Assembly: GCA_965205925.1 (NCBI GenBank)
Contig: OZ242183.1
Location: 1,364,001 to 1,428,000 of the forward strand
Reading direction: 5' to 3'
Source of the DNA: CAYRJD01 sp965205925
GTDB taxonomy: Bacteria; Actinomycetota; Acidimicrobiia; Acidimicrobiales; Poriferisodalaceae
DNA length: 64,000 nucleotides
Shown: positions 26,582-36,309 of the stretch, one piece after another
How positions within the stretch are numbered: position 1 is the first letter of the stretch
Layout: every line of letters starts with the position of its first letter
Program-made: the position numbers and the translations under genes
Notes under the pieces: model-generated
The model's input: the letters and a program-made list of their open reading frames with translations, nothing else
What the model was told of the DNA's origin: nothing
Database searches by the model: none

Positions 26582-28069
26582 TTAGGAGCCTGTTTCCGTC
26601 GAGTTTGCATCGGCGGCTGCAGTATCCGTAGCTGTGTTATCCGCTTCAGTGGTTTCAGCAGCAGGATTTTCAGCGGCTTCGTTCTGGGCGTACTGAGCAA
26701 GAGCCTTTTGGTAAGCCTCTTCACCGTGCTCTTCGTAGTACTCGCGCCAAGCACGCTCGGCTTCAGATTCTTCTTCCGAATCGGGGTCTATTTGGATGGC
26801 GTCACCGATGAACTTGCCGGATTCGTCGTAAGCGTGCTCACCAAATGCAGCCTGATATTCGTCTGCAACCACACCTCCCTCAGCAGCTTGCTTAATAGAA
26901 AAACTGATACGGCGACGTTGTAGATCAAATCCAATGATCTTCACCCAGAGCTCTTCGCCAGGCGTTACAACCTGCTCTGGTTGCTCAACGTGATGTGCCG
27001 ACATTTCTGAGATATGCACAAGACCTTCGATCCCATCGCCTACCTGCACAAACGCACCGAACTGCACCAGCTTGGTTACACGGCCGTACACCAGTTCATC
27101 AACGCGGTGGGAGTTAGCAAACACCTGCCACGGATCTTCCTGTGTGGCCTTGAGCGATAAGGAGATGCGTTCGCGTTCGCGATCTATGCCAAGTACTTCT
27201 ACTTCTACTTCGTCGCCTATCTCTACGACCGTGGTGGGATGATCAACGTGCTTCCATGAAAGCTCTGAAAGATGGACAAGTCCATCCATCCCGCCCAAAT
27301 CAACGAATGCGCCAAAGCTAACAATCGATGAAATCTTGCCGGCACGTCGTTGGCCAGGTTGCACCTCTTGCATGAACGTCTTGCGCTCCTCGCGCTGGCT
27401 TTCCTCTAACCATGCGCGACGGCTAAGCACAACATTGTTGCGGCTCTTGTCTAGCTCCAGAATCTTGGCTTCCATCACCTGGCCGATATATGGATCAAGA
27501 TCTCGCACTCGACGTAGTTCAATCAGAGAAGCGGGCAAGAAACCGCGCAGACCTATATCAACTATGAGACCGCCCTTTACCACCTCAATTACTGGGCCGC
27601 TCACAAGGCCGTCGTTTTCTTTGAGCTCATCAATCCGGGCCCATGCACGCTCATATTGAGCACGCTTTTTAGACATGATCAGACGGCCTTCGCTGTCTTC
27701 CTTTTGTACGACCAGCGCTTCGATTTGATCGCCTATCGAAACCACTTCTGATGCATCAACGTTGTTGCGGATCGACAGCTCGTTTGCTGGAATAACTCCC
27801 TCAGACTTGAAGCCGATATCTAGCAGAACCTCATCGCGATCTACACGCACGACCGTTCCGGTGACGATGTCGCCGCCGTCAAAATTAACGATGCTCTCGT
27901 TAATTGCCTTTTCGAGGCTGTCAACTGAGATGTCTTCTTCGATCACCGTGCGAGGTATGTAGTCACCTGCATCGGTGAAGGTGCCGAACTGATCTGGGTC
28001 TTGGTTATCTATTGAAGAGTCTTCTACGGAGGGATCTTCCTCGGTGAGCGTCTCGGTGGAGAAAGTCAT
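26582..28069 (-). CDS. rpsA: 30S ribosomal protein S1
   Basis: mRNA-binding ribosomal protein. 495 aa with four S1 (OB-fold) repeats, recognisable from GDIVTGTVVRVDRDEVLLDIGFKSEG (about 46), GGLIVDIGLRGFLPASL, RRAGKISSIVSFGAFVDLGGMDGLVHLSELSW and YGRVTKLVQFGAFVQVGDGIEGLVHISEMS. The last 110 residues are acidic and end in a low-complexity Thr/Ala/Glu tail. Position between polA and coaE matches the mycobacterial order. A long 94-base gap separates it from polA. Confidence 0.96.
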   Translation of the reverse strand: MTFSTETLTEEDPSVEDSSIDNQDPDQFGTFTDAGDYIPRTVIEEDISVDSLEKAINESIVNFDGGDIVTGTVVRVDRDEVLLDIGFKSEGVIPANELSIRNNVDASEVVSIGDQIEALVVQKEDSEGRLIMSKKRAQYERAWARIDELKENDGLVSGPVIEVVKGGLIVDIGLRGFLPASLIELRRVRDLDPYIGQVMEAKILELDKSRNNVVLSRRAWLEESQREERKTFMQEVQPGQRRAGKISSIVSFGAFVDLGGMDGLVHLSELSWKHVDHPTTVVEIGDEVEVEVLGIDRERERISLSLKATQEDPWQVFANSHRVDELVYGRVTKLVQFGAFVQVGDGIEGLVHISEMSAHHVEQPEQVVTPGEELWVKIIGFDLQRRRISFSIKQAAEGGVVADEYQAAFGEHAYDESGKFIGDAIQIDPDSEEESEAERAWREYYEEHGEEAYQKALAQYAQNEAAENPAAETTEADNTATDTAAADANSTETGS

Positions 28070-28163
28070 TTATGTTGGTGCTCAGCTAGACAATAAGCGC
28101 GCGCCGCAACAGAGCTGGCCGGGCAAGCGCCATAAACGCTACAGGTAGTCGAGCTAACGTCAA

Positions 28164-30914
28164 CTAAGCCTTGGCATCGGCCCAACTCGCACCTATGCCG
28201 ACGTTTACCTCTAGCGGCACCGACAGCTTGACGGCTTGTTTCATCGTGTCGGCGGTGAGTGTCGCCATTTGCTTTTTTTCATCGGGTGCCACCTCCAAAA
28301 CCACCTCATCATGCACCTGCAAAACCAGAGTGCTATTGGTGCCTGACAGTGCGGTGTCTAGATGAAGTAGAGCCTTCTTGAAGATGTCAGCCGCCAAACC
28401 CTGCACCGGTGCATTCATGGCTTGGCGTTCTGCTGCTCTTTTGGCGTGTTGATTTTGCGATCGCAACTCCGTAAATGGGCGGCGGCGTCCAAACATTGTT
28501 TTTGTGTAGCCGCGTTCACGGCTCTCTTCAACGACCTCTGTCATGAATTTCTGGACTCCGTTAAATGCATCGAAATAGGCGTTCAAAATTTTGCTCGCCT
28601 CTCTGGTTTCAATGCCAAGGCGTTGGCCAAGTCCAAACGCACCCATCCCATAGATCAACCCGTAGCTGACCATCTTGGCCCTGCTTCTCATGTCTGCTGT
28701 CACCTTGTCGGCCTTGACGTCGAACACTGCTGCTGCGGTAGCGCGGTGTACATCCTCACCCGAATCGAACATTGCGATCAAACCAGGATCCTGAGATAAA
28801 TGCGCAACCACTCGCAGCTCAATTTGGTCGTAATCGGCAACTAGCAGTTCATACCCATCGCTTGGCACAAAGGCTCGGCGCACTCGCAGGCCGTGCTCTC
28901 CACGCACCGGTATGGCGTGCAGGTTGGGCTCCTCCGAGCTCAACCGACCGGTGCGTGAGCCGGTCTGATGAAAAACTGCCCGAATCCGATCATCTTTTTC
29001 GACTTCACTTAGCAGTGTTTTCTCACATGTGCTCTGAAGCTTCGTTATTTCCCGATACTGCAAAACCAAATCGACAATGGCATGTTCGGTGCGAATCCCT
29101 TCCAGCGTTGCGGCGTTGGTTGAATATCCACCGCTCGCGGTGCGTTTTCCTGCAGTCAGACCTAACTCGCTAAACAACACCACGCCAAGCTCCTTAGGAG
29201 AATTGACGTTGAACTCGCGTCCGGCGGCTACAGCGATAGCGGCTGTCAACTTGACTGCCTCTTTCCCAAACTCTTCCCCTAAAGCGGTCAACTCAGCACG
29301 ATCCACCCCTACACCGTCCGCCTCCATTTTTTGTAGTACGGCAATCAATGGGCGTTCAATGTCTTCATACAACGAAGTCATGTCTAAATCGTTCAAGATT
29401 CGCGCAAGTTCGACCGATAGGTAATAGACGGCTGTTGCACGCTCGGCTAGTGGTCGAAATACGGCGTCCCGCTCTGCGTCTTCGGTTTTGCTTGACCCGT
29501 CAGCCTCACCATGAACATCGAGACTGCCCTGGATGGCCTTGGAAGGCTTTGGTATTGAAAAATCACAAAAATTCTGGAGCAGCTCGCCGAGATCCTGCTT
29601 GGATGTTGCCGGGTCTATCAGGTAGGCAGCTACATGGGTATCGATCAGTACTGCATTGAGTTTGATATCCAGCTTCGCTAGTGCCGCCATAAGTGGCTTG
29701 GCGTGATGAACGTTGATCCGCGGTTTAGCGTCTTCGAGAATTTTCTTCAATTGATCTGTGACCGTTTTTTTTGTTAGCAACTCGTCTCTTAAAACCAAAG
29801 CCAAACCAGGGTTATGCACGATTGCCAGCTCATTCAACTCACCCGACCCACTAAGTCGATAGTCCAGTGCTATGCCCATACCCCTAGCAGCCTCAGCATT
29901 CTTCAACTGCTTTATCGCATCAGTGCCTGTGTTGGGAATCACCAGGTCTAGTTCTTGATTCAGGCCTTTGTTGGGAGTGGTTGCGGTGGCTTCAGCAATT
30001 TCTGTTGATCCGATTAGCTCTTGTAAAGGCGTGTCTTGTGCCGCTTCGGCCAGTCTCTGATACATGTCAGAAAACTCAAGCTCTGCAAAAAGTTTCTTTA
30101 CGGCTGGAAAATCGCATTGTTGCCAGTGCAAATTTTTTATGTCCACCTGACTCTTCTCTATCGGCGCATCCGTTTGTAGTGCCATCAAAATGAGGTTTTC
30201 TCGTACGACTTCCTCGCTCTCAGACAAGTTCTGACGTAGCTTCGGTGTGAACGCGTCAAGATGGCTGAAGATTCCATCCAGATCGCCGTGCTCAGTCAGT
30301 AACTTCGCGGCGGTTTTCTCACCGACGCCGGGAACTCCCGGCAAATTGTCAGATTTGTCGCCACGCATGGCCGCGTACTGTGTGTACATCGTCGGATGAA
30401 CGCCGACTCTCTCTTTTATTCCCGCCTCGTCTAGCAACACGTATTGACTAACACCGCGCAACGTGTAAAGCACTTGGATGTGCGGGTCCTTCGGAAGCTG
30501 GAAGGTATCTCGGTCGCCGCTAACTACTACTACGTCATCCCCATTGGCATGCGCCTCGGTAGCCAGCGTTGCTAGGAGGTCGTCGGCTTCATAGCCAGGC
30601 AGTTCGACCACCGAAATACTCATTGCCTTAAGCAACCGTTTGACCACCCCCATTTGACGCACCAAATCGTCTGGCATTCCATCACGCTGAGCCTTATAAG
30701 CGGGCTGGCGCTCGTGACGAAAGGTCGGCTCAGGTCTGTCAAAGCAAACTGCTAATCCATCCGGTTTCTGATCGCGTATCAGTGTTACCAGCATTGAGCT
30801 GAAACCAAAGATGGCGTTGGTTACTTCTCCGGCCTTGTTTGACATATCGTCCGGAACCGCGAAAAAGGCGCGATAAATAAGCGAGTTGCCGTCAAGCAGT
30901 AAGAGTTTTGCCAC
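28164..30914 (-). CDS. polA: DNA polymerase I
   Basis: Repair and Okazaki-fragment polymerase. 916 aa in the usual order: 5'-nuclease domain (1-290; LLLDGNSLIYRAFFA, VSGDRDTFQL, GVPGVGEKTAAKLL), a 3'-5' exonuclease-like domain (310-530) and the polymerase domain (540-916) with motif A LVADYDQIELRVVAHLS, the O helix RSRAKMVSYGLIYGMG and motif C LQVHDEVVLE. The middle domain lacks the clear DxE exonuclease residues, so proofreading is probably absent, as in other actinobacteria. The start is GTG; the ANTAR regulator ends 37 bases upstream. Confidence 0.96.
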   Translation of the reverse strand: MAKLLLLDGNSLIYRAFFAVPDDMSNKAGEVTNAIFGFSSMLVTLIRDQKPDGLAVCFDRPEPTFRHERQPAYKAQRDGMPDDLVRQMGVVKRLLKAMSISVVELPGYEADDLLATLATEAHANGDDVVVVSGDRDTFQLPKDPHIQVLYTLRGVSQYVLLDEAGIKERVGVHPTMYTQYAAMRGDKSDNLPGVPGVGEKTAAKLLTEHGDLDGIFSHLDAFTPKLRQNLSESEEVVRENLILMALQTDAPIEKSQVDIKNLHWQQCDFPAVKKLFAELEFSDMYQRLAEAAQDTPLQELIGSTEIAEATATTPNKGLNQELDLVIPNTGTDAIKQLKNAEAARGMGIALDYRLSGSGELNELAIVHNPGLALVLRDELLTKKTVTDQLKKILEDAKPRINVHHAKPLMAALAKLDIKLNAVLIDTHVAAYLIDPATSKQDLGELLQNFCDFSIPKPSKAIQGSLDVHGEADGSSKTEDAERDAVFRPLAERATAVYYLSVELARILNDLDMTSLYEDIERPLIAVLQKMEADGVGVDRAELTALGEEFGKEAVKLTAAIAVAAGREFNVNSPKELGVVLFSELGLTAGKRTASGGYSTNAATLEGIRTEHAIVDLVLQYREITKLQSTCEKTLLSEVEKDDRIRAVFHQTGSRTGRLSSEEPNLHAIPVRGEHGLRVRRAFVPSDGYELLVADYDQIELRVVAHLSQDPGLIAMFDSGEDVHRATAAAVFDVKADKVTADMRSRAKMVSYGLIYGMGAFGLGQRLGIETREASKILNAYFDAFNGVQKFMTEVVEESRERGYTKTMFGRRRPFTELRSQNQHAKRAAERQAMNAPVQGLAADIFKKALLHLDTALSGTNSTLVLQVHDEVVLEVAPDEKKQMATLTADTMKQAVKLSVPLEVNVGIGASWADAKA

Positions 30915-30951
30915 GACAAGCGTCCGTTAATACCTGGAAAGTCGACCGGAT

Positions 30952-31626
30952 TCAGGGTACCAACCGGCCGTCAAGTACAGATTGTGAGGCGTCTCGCATG
31001 CTGATTCGTCCATCCATAGCGGCTTTGCGAATAAATCCGAATGCATCACGCTCGGTCATCGCGTGTTCATCCATGAGTAAGCCCTTTGCACGATCCACCA
31101 GTTTGCGGGTTTCAAGCTGATCCTCAAGCGACTCAACCGTTGAACTGAGCTCGCGCATCTCCTCGAAACGTCCCAGTGCCACTTCAATCGATGAAACCAG
31201 TTCTTCCACCTGAAACGGTTTTACCAGATAGGACAGCACTCCAGCGTCGCGTGCCTTCTCGATTAGGTGTCGTTGACTGAACGCCGTCAAAATCAAAATG
31301 GCCGTCGTGTTATCGGTGGCGACTTCACGCGCAGCATCTAATCCGTCACGCCCTGGCATTTGGATGTCAAAAATGCAGAGATCCGGTTTGTGTTCGCGCA
31401 CGAGATTGACAGCCTCATCGCCGCGGCCAGTCTCCGCTACTACCTCATAACCCTCTGCCTCAAGCATCTCGCGCAAATCCAACCGGATGATCGATTCATC
31501 CTCAGCTATTACGACTCGCCGTGCAGGTGCCTGCACGTCAGATGCTTGCTGGCGATGTGTTTTCTCAGAAGATGCTTGCTCAGACAAGGCCACTCCAGCT
31601 TGACGCGGTGCATTATGCAGATGCAC
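30952..31626 (-). CDS. ANTAR-domain response regulator (PdtaR-like)
   Basis: Two-component regulator that acts on RNA: an N-terminal receiver domain (VVIAEDESIIRLDLREML..., phospho-acceptor Asp87 in FDIQMPG, Lys in YLVKPF) followed by an ANTAR domain (about 165-220; LVDRAKGLLMDEHAMTERDAF). ANTAR dimers bind paired hexaloop hairpins and stop termination. The first 35 residues are a polar extension without predicted structure. In M. tuberculosis the homologue Rv1626 (PdtaR) also lies near polA; its cognate kinase PdtaS is not encoded here. No obvious dual-hairpin target was found in this window. Confidence 0.9.
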   Translation of the reverse strand: MHLHNAPRQAGVALSEQASSEKTHRQQASDVQAPARRVVIAEDESIIRLDLREMLEAEGYEVVAETGRGDEAVNLVREHKPDLCIFDIQMPGRDGLDAAREVATDNTTAILILTAFSQRHLIEKARDAGVLSYLVKPFQVEELVSSIEVALGRFEEMRELSSTVESLEDQLETRKLVDRAKGLLMDEHAMTERDAFGFIRKAAMDGRISMRDASQSVLDGRLVP

Positions 31627-31730
31627 GATGCGGTAAGGGCGACCGGAAGTGCGGTGAACTATCCGGACAACGTGAGTCTAAGGAAGACCGGCCCTACCCG
31701 AGCAAAGCGCTAGTGCTGTTCATGTTTGTG

Positions 31731-31813
31731 TGCCCGGGGCGGGATTTGAACCCGCACGCCCCAAGGGGCAGAGGATTTTGAGTCCCCCGTGTCTTCCGTT
31801 CCACCACCCGGGC
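31731..31813 (-). tRNA. tRNA-Leu, anticodon CAA
   Basis: 83-base class II tRNA. Acceptor GCCCGGG/CCCGGGC, T arm with GTTCAAAT loop, long variable arm TGCCCCTTGGGGCG. The anticodon stem GGGGA/TCCTC (one G-U pair) encloses CTCAAAA, placing C-A-A at 34-36 to read UUG. CCA is not encoded (the bases after the discriminator A read CAC), unlike the other tRNA-Leu. It lies between the ANTAR gene and the divergent fab operon. Confidence 0.93.
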
Positions 31814-31928
31814 CTGTAGTGAGTAAGGCTAAGCAATCCATCCCCCGGTCAGGCCACTTAGATGCGTAGCCTTTCATAGAAGCAAGATTTAATCGGCTTT
31901 ACATTCCACGAAAGCCCGAGGAGGCTGC

Positions 31929-33104
31929 TTGCTGGCATTTACCTTCCCAGGTCAGGGATCACAAACACCTGGAATGGGCCAAGCTTGGGTTGACCATGAA
32001 TCTTGGGAACTAGTTACCGAGGCATCGGACATCTGTGGCTGTGACGTAGCAGCGTTGCTGCTCAGCGCCAATAAATCTGAGCTTCGCAATACTCACAACT
32101 CTCAGCTAGGCACCTTTGTCTTATCGCTCGTAGTGCTTGACGCGGCAGAACGTACGGGCGCTGCTCCTGCACTTGTTGCTGGCCATTCGATGGGTGAATA
32201 CACAGCTCTTTGCGCCAGCGGCGCTCTCTCATTCGATGACGCCGTCAGGTTGGTTAACGCCCGCGGTAAAGCGATGCAAAAAGCAGCCCAATTGCGCCCG
32301 GGCGCTATGGCAGCCATACTGGGCATAGACGACAACCTTGTAGCGGAGGTTTGTGAAAAGACCGAAGGTGACGTCTGGGCCGCCAACTACAACGCTCCCG
32401 GCCAGGTCGTGATTGCTGGCGCTACTGATGCTCTCGCAAAAGCCTGCGAAAATGCTAAAGCCGCTGGCGCTAAGCGAGCCTTAGAACTGCCTATAGGGGG
32501 AGCTTTTCATACGCCTTTTATGGAGTCGGCACTGGAGCGCTTGTGCGAGGCTCTAACCAATACTGAGATTCGTGCGCCCGCAGTGCCAGTCGTAGCCAAC
32601 GTGGATGCCGTGGCCTACACGACAGGCGACGTCTGGCAAGACTTACTAGCCAGGCAACTCATTAGCCCTGTGCGTTGGCGTGCGTCGCTACACACCTTGG
32701 AGGAAGCCGGCGCTACCACATTTGTGGAAATGGGTCCGGGTAAGGCGCTAACTGGCATGACAACAAGAACCGTTCGTTCCGCAACCGCTCTAAACATCAA
32801 CACACCTGCCGACATTGACAAATTTTTGACCGCCTTAGCAGCGATTTCCTCAACTGGTGCATTAGAGCTGGGCGGTGAAAACCTTTATGTCACGGAACGA
32901 ATGATTGTTAGCCCGTGTGCAGGAGTGTTTAGCCTCAATGAAGATTTCAAACCCGATCAGGTGGCCAGAGTGGGTGATGTGGTGGGGTGGATAGGCGATG
33001 AGGAGATTCGTTCGCCGTTCGCAGGTACCGTCATGGGTGTAACGGCAGCTGATGGAGAACGAGTTACCGCGCGACAATCAATTGCCTGGTTAAGGACCAC
33101 ATGA
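31929..33104 (+). CDS. fabD: malonyl-CoA:ACP transacylase fused to a biotinyl/lipoyl-like domain
   Basis: Loads malonyl groups onto ACP. Residues 1-300 are a standard FabD: FTFPGQGSQ near the start, nucleophile Ser87 in GHSMGEY, an active-site Arg region, GAFHTPFM (catalytic His near 196) and the MGPGKAL loop. Residues 318-391 add a barrel-sandwich-like domain (MIVSPCAGVFSLNE, ARVGDVVGWIGD, IRSPFAGTVMGV) resembling biotin carboxyl carrier proteins, but the hairpin bearing the Ala-Met-Lys-Met attachment lysine is deleted. Usual FabD length is about 310. The start is TTG at 31929, four bases after GAGGAGG. First gene of the fab operon; it overlaps fabH by 4 bases. Confidence 0.92.
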   Translation: MLAFTFPGQGSQTPGMGQAWVDHESWELVTEASDICGCDVAALLLSANKSELRNTHNSQLGTFVLSLVVLDAAERTGAAPALVAGHSMGEYTALCASGALSFDDAVRLVNARGKAMQKAAQLRPGAMAAILGIDDNLVAEVCEKTEGDVWAANYNAPGQVVIAGATDALAKACENAKAAGAKRALELPIGGAFHTPFMESALERLCEALTNTEIRAPAVPVVANVDAVAYTTGDVWQDLLARQLISPVRWRASLHTLEEAGATTFVEMGPGKALTGMTTRTVRSATALNINTPADIDKFLTALAAISSTGALELGGENLYVTERMIVSPCAGVFSLNEDFKPDQVARVGDVVGWIGDEEIRSPFAGTVMGVTAADGERVTARQSIAWLRTT

Positions 33105-34075
33105 CAAACACGCAACCAATCGCACAAAAAGGCGGCGCCATCATTGACTCCGGCGCTCACATCACCGGGATAGGCACTGCTCTGCCAGACAATGTCGTCA
33201 CCAATGATGACCTTGCGGCACGTATTGACACTACGGATGAGTGGATAACCGAACGCACCGGCATCAAACAACGCCATATCGGCGAAACCACAGCGAAGCT
33301 TGCCACCGCAGCCGCCACCAAGGCAATGACTCAAGCCGCAGTTGACGCAGCCAGCATTGACTTACTGGTGCTCGCTACAACCACACCGGATCGGCGCGTG
33401 CCTTCTACGGCTTCAACCGTGCAGGAGAACCTAGGACTGACGTGTGGAGCTATGGATATCAACGCTGCTTGTTCGGGTTTTGTTTACAGCTTGGTAACTG
33501 CGCACGGTTTTTGCGCTATGGGTTATAACCGTGTCTTGGTGGTTGGTGCTGAGACCGTGCATCGCTTACTCGACTGGGATGATCGGTCTACCTGCATCTT
33601 GTTTGGTGATGGTGCGGGAGCAGTAGTACTTGAACGCGATGAGAAACCGGGTGATCTGCTGGGCTGGCATCTTTCAAGCGATGGTTCGATGGAAGAAACG
33701 CTGTACTGCAACTTTGACGGGCCGTTGATTATGGCAGGTCAGACGGTTTTCAAAAAAGCCGTGCTGGTTATGGAAGACGCCGCTCGCCACGCTATGAAGC
33801 AAGCGGGTTTGGGGCCTGACGATATTGACGTGATAGTGCCGCACCAAGCAAACATCCGCATTGTCGAGACAGCCTGTAAGCGTTTGGAAATTCCCATAGA
33901 AAAAGCTGCCATGGTTATTCACAGAACAGGTAACACCTCGTCTGCTTCGATTCCATTGGCACTTGAAGATGCTGCACGAACCGGAAAGATCCAAAACGGT
34001 CACAACGTGCTGCTGGTTGGTTTTGGCGCTGGTATGAGCTCTGCCGCAGCATTAGTGAATTGGTCAGCAAACTAA
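33101..34075 (+). CDS. fabH: beta-ketoacyl-ACP synthase III
   Basis: Starts fatty-acid chains by condensing an acyl-CoA with malonyl-ACP. 324 aa with catalytic Cys124 in AACSGF, His in VPHQANIRI (near 247) and Asn in RTGNTSSASI (near 277), and GFGAGMSSAA near the end. A 14-residue N-terminal extension precedes the usual start (HITGIGTALPD). Overlaps fabD by 4 and fabG by 16 bases; fabG may start a little later. Confidence 0.95.
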   Translation: MTNTQPIAQKGGAIIDSGAHITGIGTALPDNVVTNDDLAARIDTTDEWITERTGIKQRHIGETTAKLATAAATKAMTQAAVDAASIDLLVLATTTPDRRVPSTASTVQENLGLTCGAMDINAACSGFVYSLVTAHGFCAMGYNRVLVVGAETVHRLLDWDDRSTCILFGDGAGAVVLERDEKPGDLLGWHLSSDGSMEETLYCNFDGPLIMAGQTVFKKAVLVMEDAARHAMKQAGLGPDDIDVIVPHQANIRIVETACKRLEIPIEKAAMVIHRTGNTSSASIPLALEDAARTGKIQNGHNVLLVGFGAGMSSAAALVNWSAN

Positions 34076-34803
34076 CTAATCCCGACCCCGCCCGAACCGT
34101 TCTTGTAACGGGCGGTAGTCGTGGAATCGGGTTGGCCGCTGCTCAGCTGTTATCAGACAACGGGCACCGGGTGGCCACAACCGCTAGCTCTCCGGATGCC
34201 GACAACTCCGCAGACAGCCGCCTGTTCCACGTTGTCTGCGACCAGACCGACAGCGCGGCCGTGGACGCGGCTTTTGCCGCAGTTGAATCTGAGCTAGGGC
34301 CGGTTGAAATTCTTGTTGCCAACGCTGGTATTACACGCGATCAGCTCCTATTACGGATGAGCGATGAAGACTTCGAGATGGTTATTGACACAAACCTCAC
34401 TGGTGCATATCGCATGGCCAAGCGAGCCGCACGCACGATGCTGAAAGCTCGCTGGGGGCGCTTGATATTTGTCTCATCAGTTGTAGCGGCAACCGGTGGA
34501 GCTGGGCAGGTTAACTACGCTGCCAGCAAGGCTGGACTTGTCGGAATGGCACGCTCGCTAGCACGTGAGCTTGGCTCACGGCCAATTACTTCAAATGTCG
34601 TAGCACCTGGGCCGGTAGCTACTGCCTTGCTTGAGGTTTTAACGCAAGAGCAGCGTGACGCCATAGTGAAGGCCGTGCCGTTGGGGCGCATTGCTGAACC
34701 GCATGAGATAGCTACAACGATCGCTTTTCTGGCTTCTGAAGCAGCCAGCTACATAACAGGAGCCGTCTTGCCCGTTGACGGCGGCCTAGCTATGGGGCAC
34801 TGA
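34060..34803 (+). CDS. fabG: 3-oxoacyl-ACP reductase
   Basis: NADPH-dependent ketoreductase of chain elongation. 247 aa: VTGGSRGIGLA (cofactor loop, about 16-26), ANAGITRD, FVSSVVA (catalytic Ser), NYAASKAGLVG (Tyr and Lys), SNVVAPGPVAT and the C-terminal GAVLPVDGGLAMGH. The frame opens with GTG inside the end of fabH; residues 1-10 (MVSKLTNPDP) are poorly conserved-looking, so the true start could be slightly downstream. Operon context makes FabG certain over a generic SDR. Confidence 0.93.
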   Translation: MVSKLTNPDPARTVLVTGGSRGIGLAAAQLLSDNGHRVATTASSPDADNSADSRLFHVVCDQTDSAAVDAAFAAVESELGPVEILVANAGITRDQLLLRMSDEDFEMVIDTNLTGAYRMAKRAARTMLKARWGRLIFVSSVVAATGGAGQVNYAASKAGLVGMARSLARELGSRPITSNVVAPGPVATALLEVLTQEQRDAIVKAVPLGRIAEPHEIATTIAFLASEAASYITGAVLPVDGGLAMGH

Positions 34804-34871
34804 CCGCAAGAAGATGCAAGCCAGACCAGGTATTGCTTGATTTACCTGTCACGGGTCTACAATCTCGATGT

Positions 34872-35111
34872 ATGAGCAATACCGAAGTCTTTGAAAAATT
34901 TCAGGAATGCGCCGTAGAGGTGCTGTCCGTCGACGCCGCCATGGTCACCGTTGAGGCAAGCTTTGCAGACGATCTAGATGCAGACAGCTTGGATCTGGTG
35001 GAGCTAGTAATGGCACTTGAAGAATCCTTTGATATATCCGTTGACGAGGAAGAGCTAGAAAACGTCACCACTGTCGCCCACGCTCTCGCACTGGTCGAAT
35101 CGAAACTGTGA
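34872..35111 (+). CDS. acpP: acyl carrier protein
   Basis: 79-aa acidic four-helix carrier that holds growing acyl chains on a phosphopantetheine attached to Ser39 in DADSLDLVELVM. The ATG at 34872 (MSNTEVFEKFQECAVEVLS) gives the normal ACP length; an upstream in-frame TTG at 34833 would add 13 residues that do not look like ACP. It follows fabG by 68 bases, the largest gap in the operon, and its TGA overlaps the GTG start of fabF by 4 bases. Confidence 0.95.
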   Translation: MSNTEVFEKFQECAVEVLSVDAAMVTVEASFADDLDADSLDLVELVMALEESFDISVDEEELENVTTVAHALALVESKL

Positions 35112-36298
35112 TTGAACCGCGCCGTGTCGCCGTAGTCGGCCTAGGTGTCATCAGTGCGGTTGGAGCAGGCGTAGATGAGTTCTGGAAAGGGCTCAACGTC
35201 AAAGAGGCAAAAGGGGATGACCGCTTCATCCACGACTTTGACCCGGAACCGTTTTACGACTCCCCCAAGCACGCACGCAGGGCCGATCGGTCACAACAAC
35301 TCGCCGCGGCAGCTACTGCGGAGGCAATGGCCGACGCTGGTGAACTGAACGCAGATCCAGAGCGACGCGGTGTGATTTACGGCACAGGCATTGGTGGCTT
35401 ACAAACTTTTGAAGACCAAGTACTGGTTCACGAACACAAGGGTGCACGCCGAGTTTCACCGTTCATGGTTCCGATGATCATGCCTAACGCTTCGGCCGCT
35501 TCCATCTCTATGCGATACGGATTGCACGGTCCAGCTGAGGTAATCACGACCGCTTGTGCAGCTGGTACCCACGCGCTTGGTTACGCCACACGATTGATAT
35601 CTATCGGAGTGATTGACGTTGCCGTAGCCGGTGGCTGCGAATCTGTAATGACTCCGGTCGGTATGGCCGGCTTCAATAACATGACGGCACTGTCAACTTC
35701 AGGCGTCTCGCGACCATTTGACCTCAACAGAGACGGTTTCATGATGGCCGAAGGTGCCGCCTCACTGGTACTCGAAAGCATGGAATCAGCGCAAGCTAGG
35801 GGCGCCAATATTTATGGCGAGGTGCTTGGTTCTGCTTCAAACGCCGATGCCCACCACTTGACTGCGCCAGCGCCAGGTGGAGCGGGTGCGCTGCGTTGCA
35901 TGCAGTTGGCGATTGAAGCCGCTGGGCTGACACCGGTTGACATCACCTATGTCAACGCGCACGGCACCTCCACTCCTCTCAACGATGCGAGCGAAGCCGA
36001 AGCTCTGAGCAAGTTATTCGGCACCGATGAGAATGCCCCGCTGGTTACCTCAACCAAAGGCGTAACCGGTCATGCGATGGGTGCCGCAGGAGCTATTGAA
36101 GCACTATCGGTGATCTTGTCTATGCGGCACAAGAAAGTTCCTCCCATCGTTGGATGGGAAACACCTGATCCCGATCTACCAGACATCAACCTGGTTACCG
36201 GCACTGCCGTTGATTGGACCCCTGGTCCAGCGCTGTCAAACTCGTTTGGTTTTGGCGGACATAACGGCACCATCGTTCTGGCACCGCCACCGCAGTAG
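35108..36298 (+). CDS. fabF: beta-ketoacyl-ACP synthase II
   Basis: Chain-elongating condensing enzyme. 396 aa with catalytic Cys150 in TTACAAGTHA, His in NAHGTSTPLND (near 285) and His in GVTGHAMGAAGA (near 320), Lys in STKG, and a C-terminal NSFGFGGHN. The start is GTG, coupled to acpP by GTGA. It is slightly shorter than E. coli FabF (412), within the normal range. Confidence 0.95.
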   Translation: MIEPRRVAVVGLGVISAVGAGVDEFWKGLNVKEAKGDDRFIHDFDPEPFYDSPKHARRADRSQQLAAAATAEAMADAGELNADPERRGVIYGTGIGGLQTFEDQVLVHEHKGARRVSPFMVPMIMPNASAASISMRYGLHGPAEVITTACAAGTHALGYATRLISIGVIDVAVAGGCESVMTPVGMAGFNNMTALSTSGVSRPFDLNRDGFMMAEGAASLVLESMESAQARGANIYGEVLGSASNADAHHLTAPAPGGAGALRCMQLAIEAAGLTPVDITYVNAHGTSTPLNDASEAEALSKLFGTDENAPLVTSTKGVTGHAMGAAGAIEALSVILSMRHKKVPPIVGWETPDPDLPDINLVTGTAVDWTPGPALSNSFGFGGHNGTIVLAPPPQ

Positions 36299-36309
36299 CG
36301 CCAACTCCG

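Noticed and set aside
34833..34871. Longer acpP starting at an upstream TTG
   Set aside because: It would add residues that do not belong to ACP; ATG 34872 gives the normal length.
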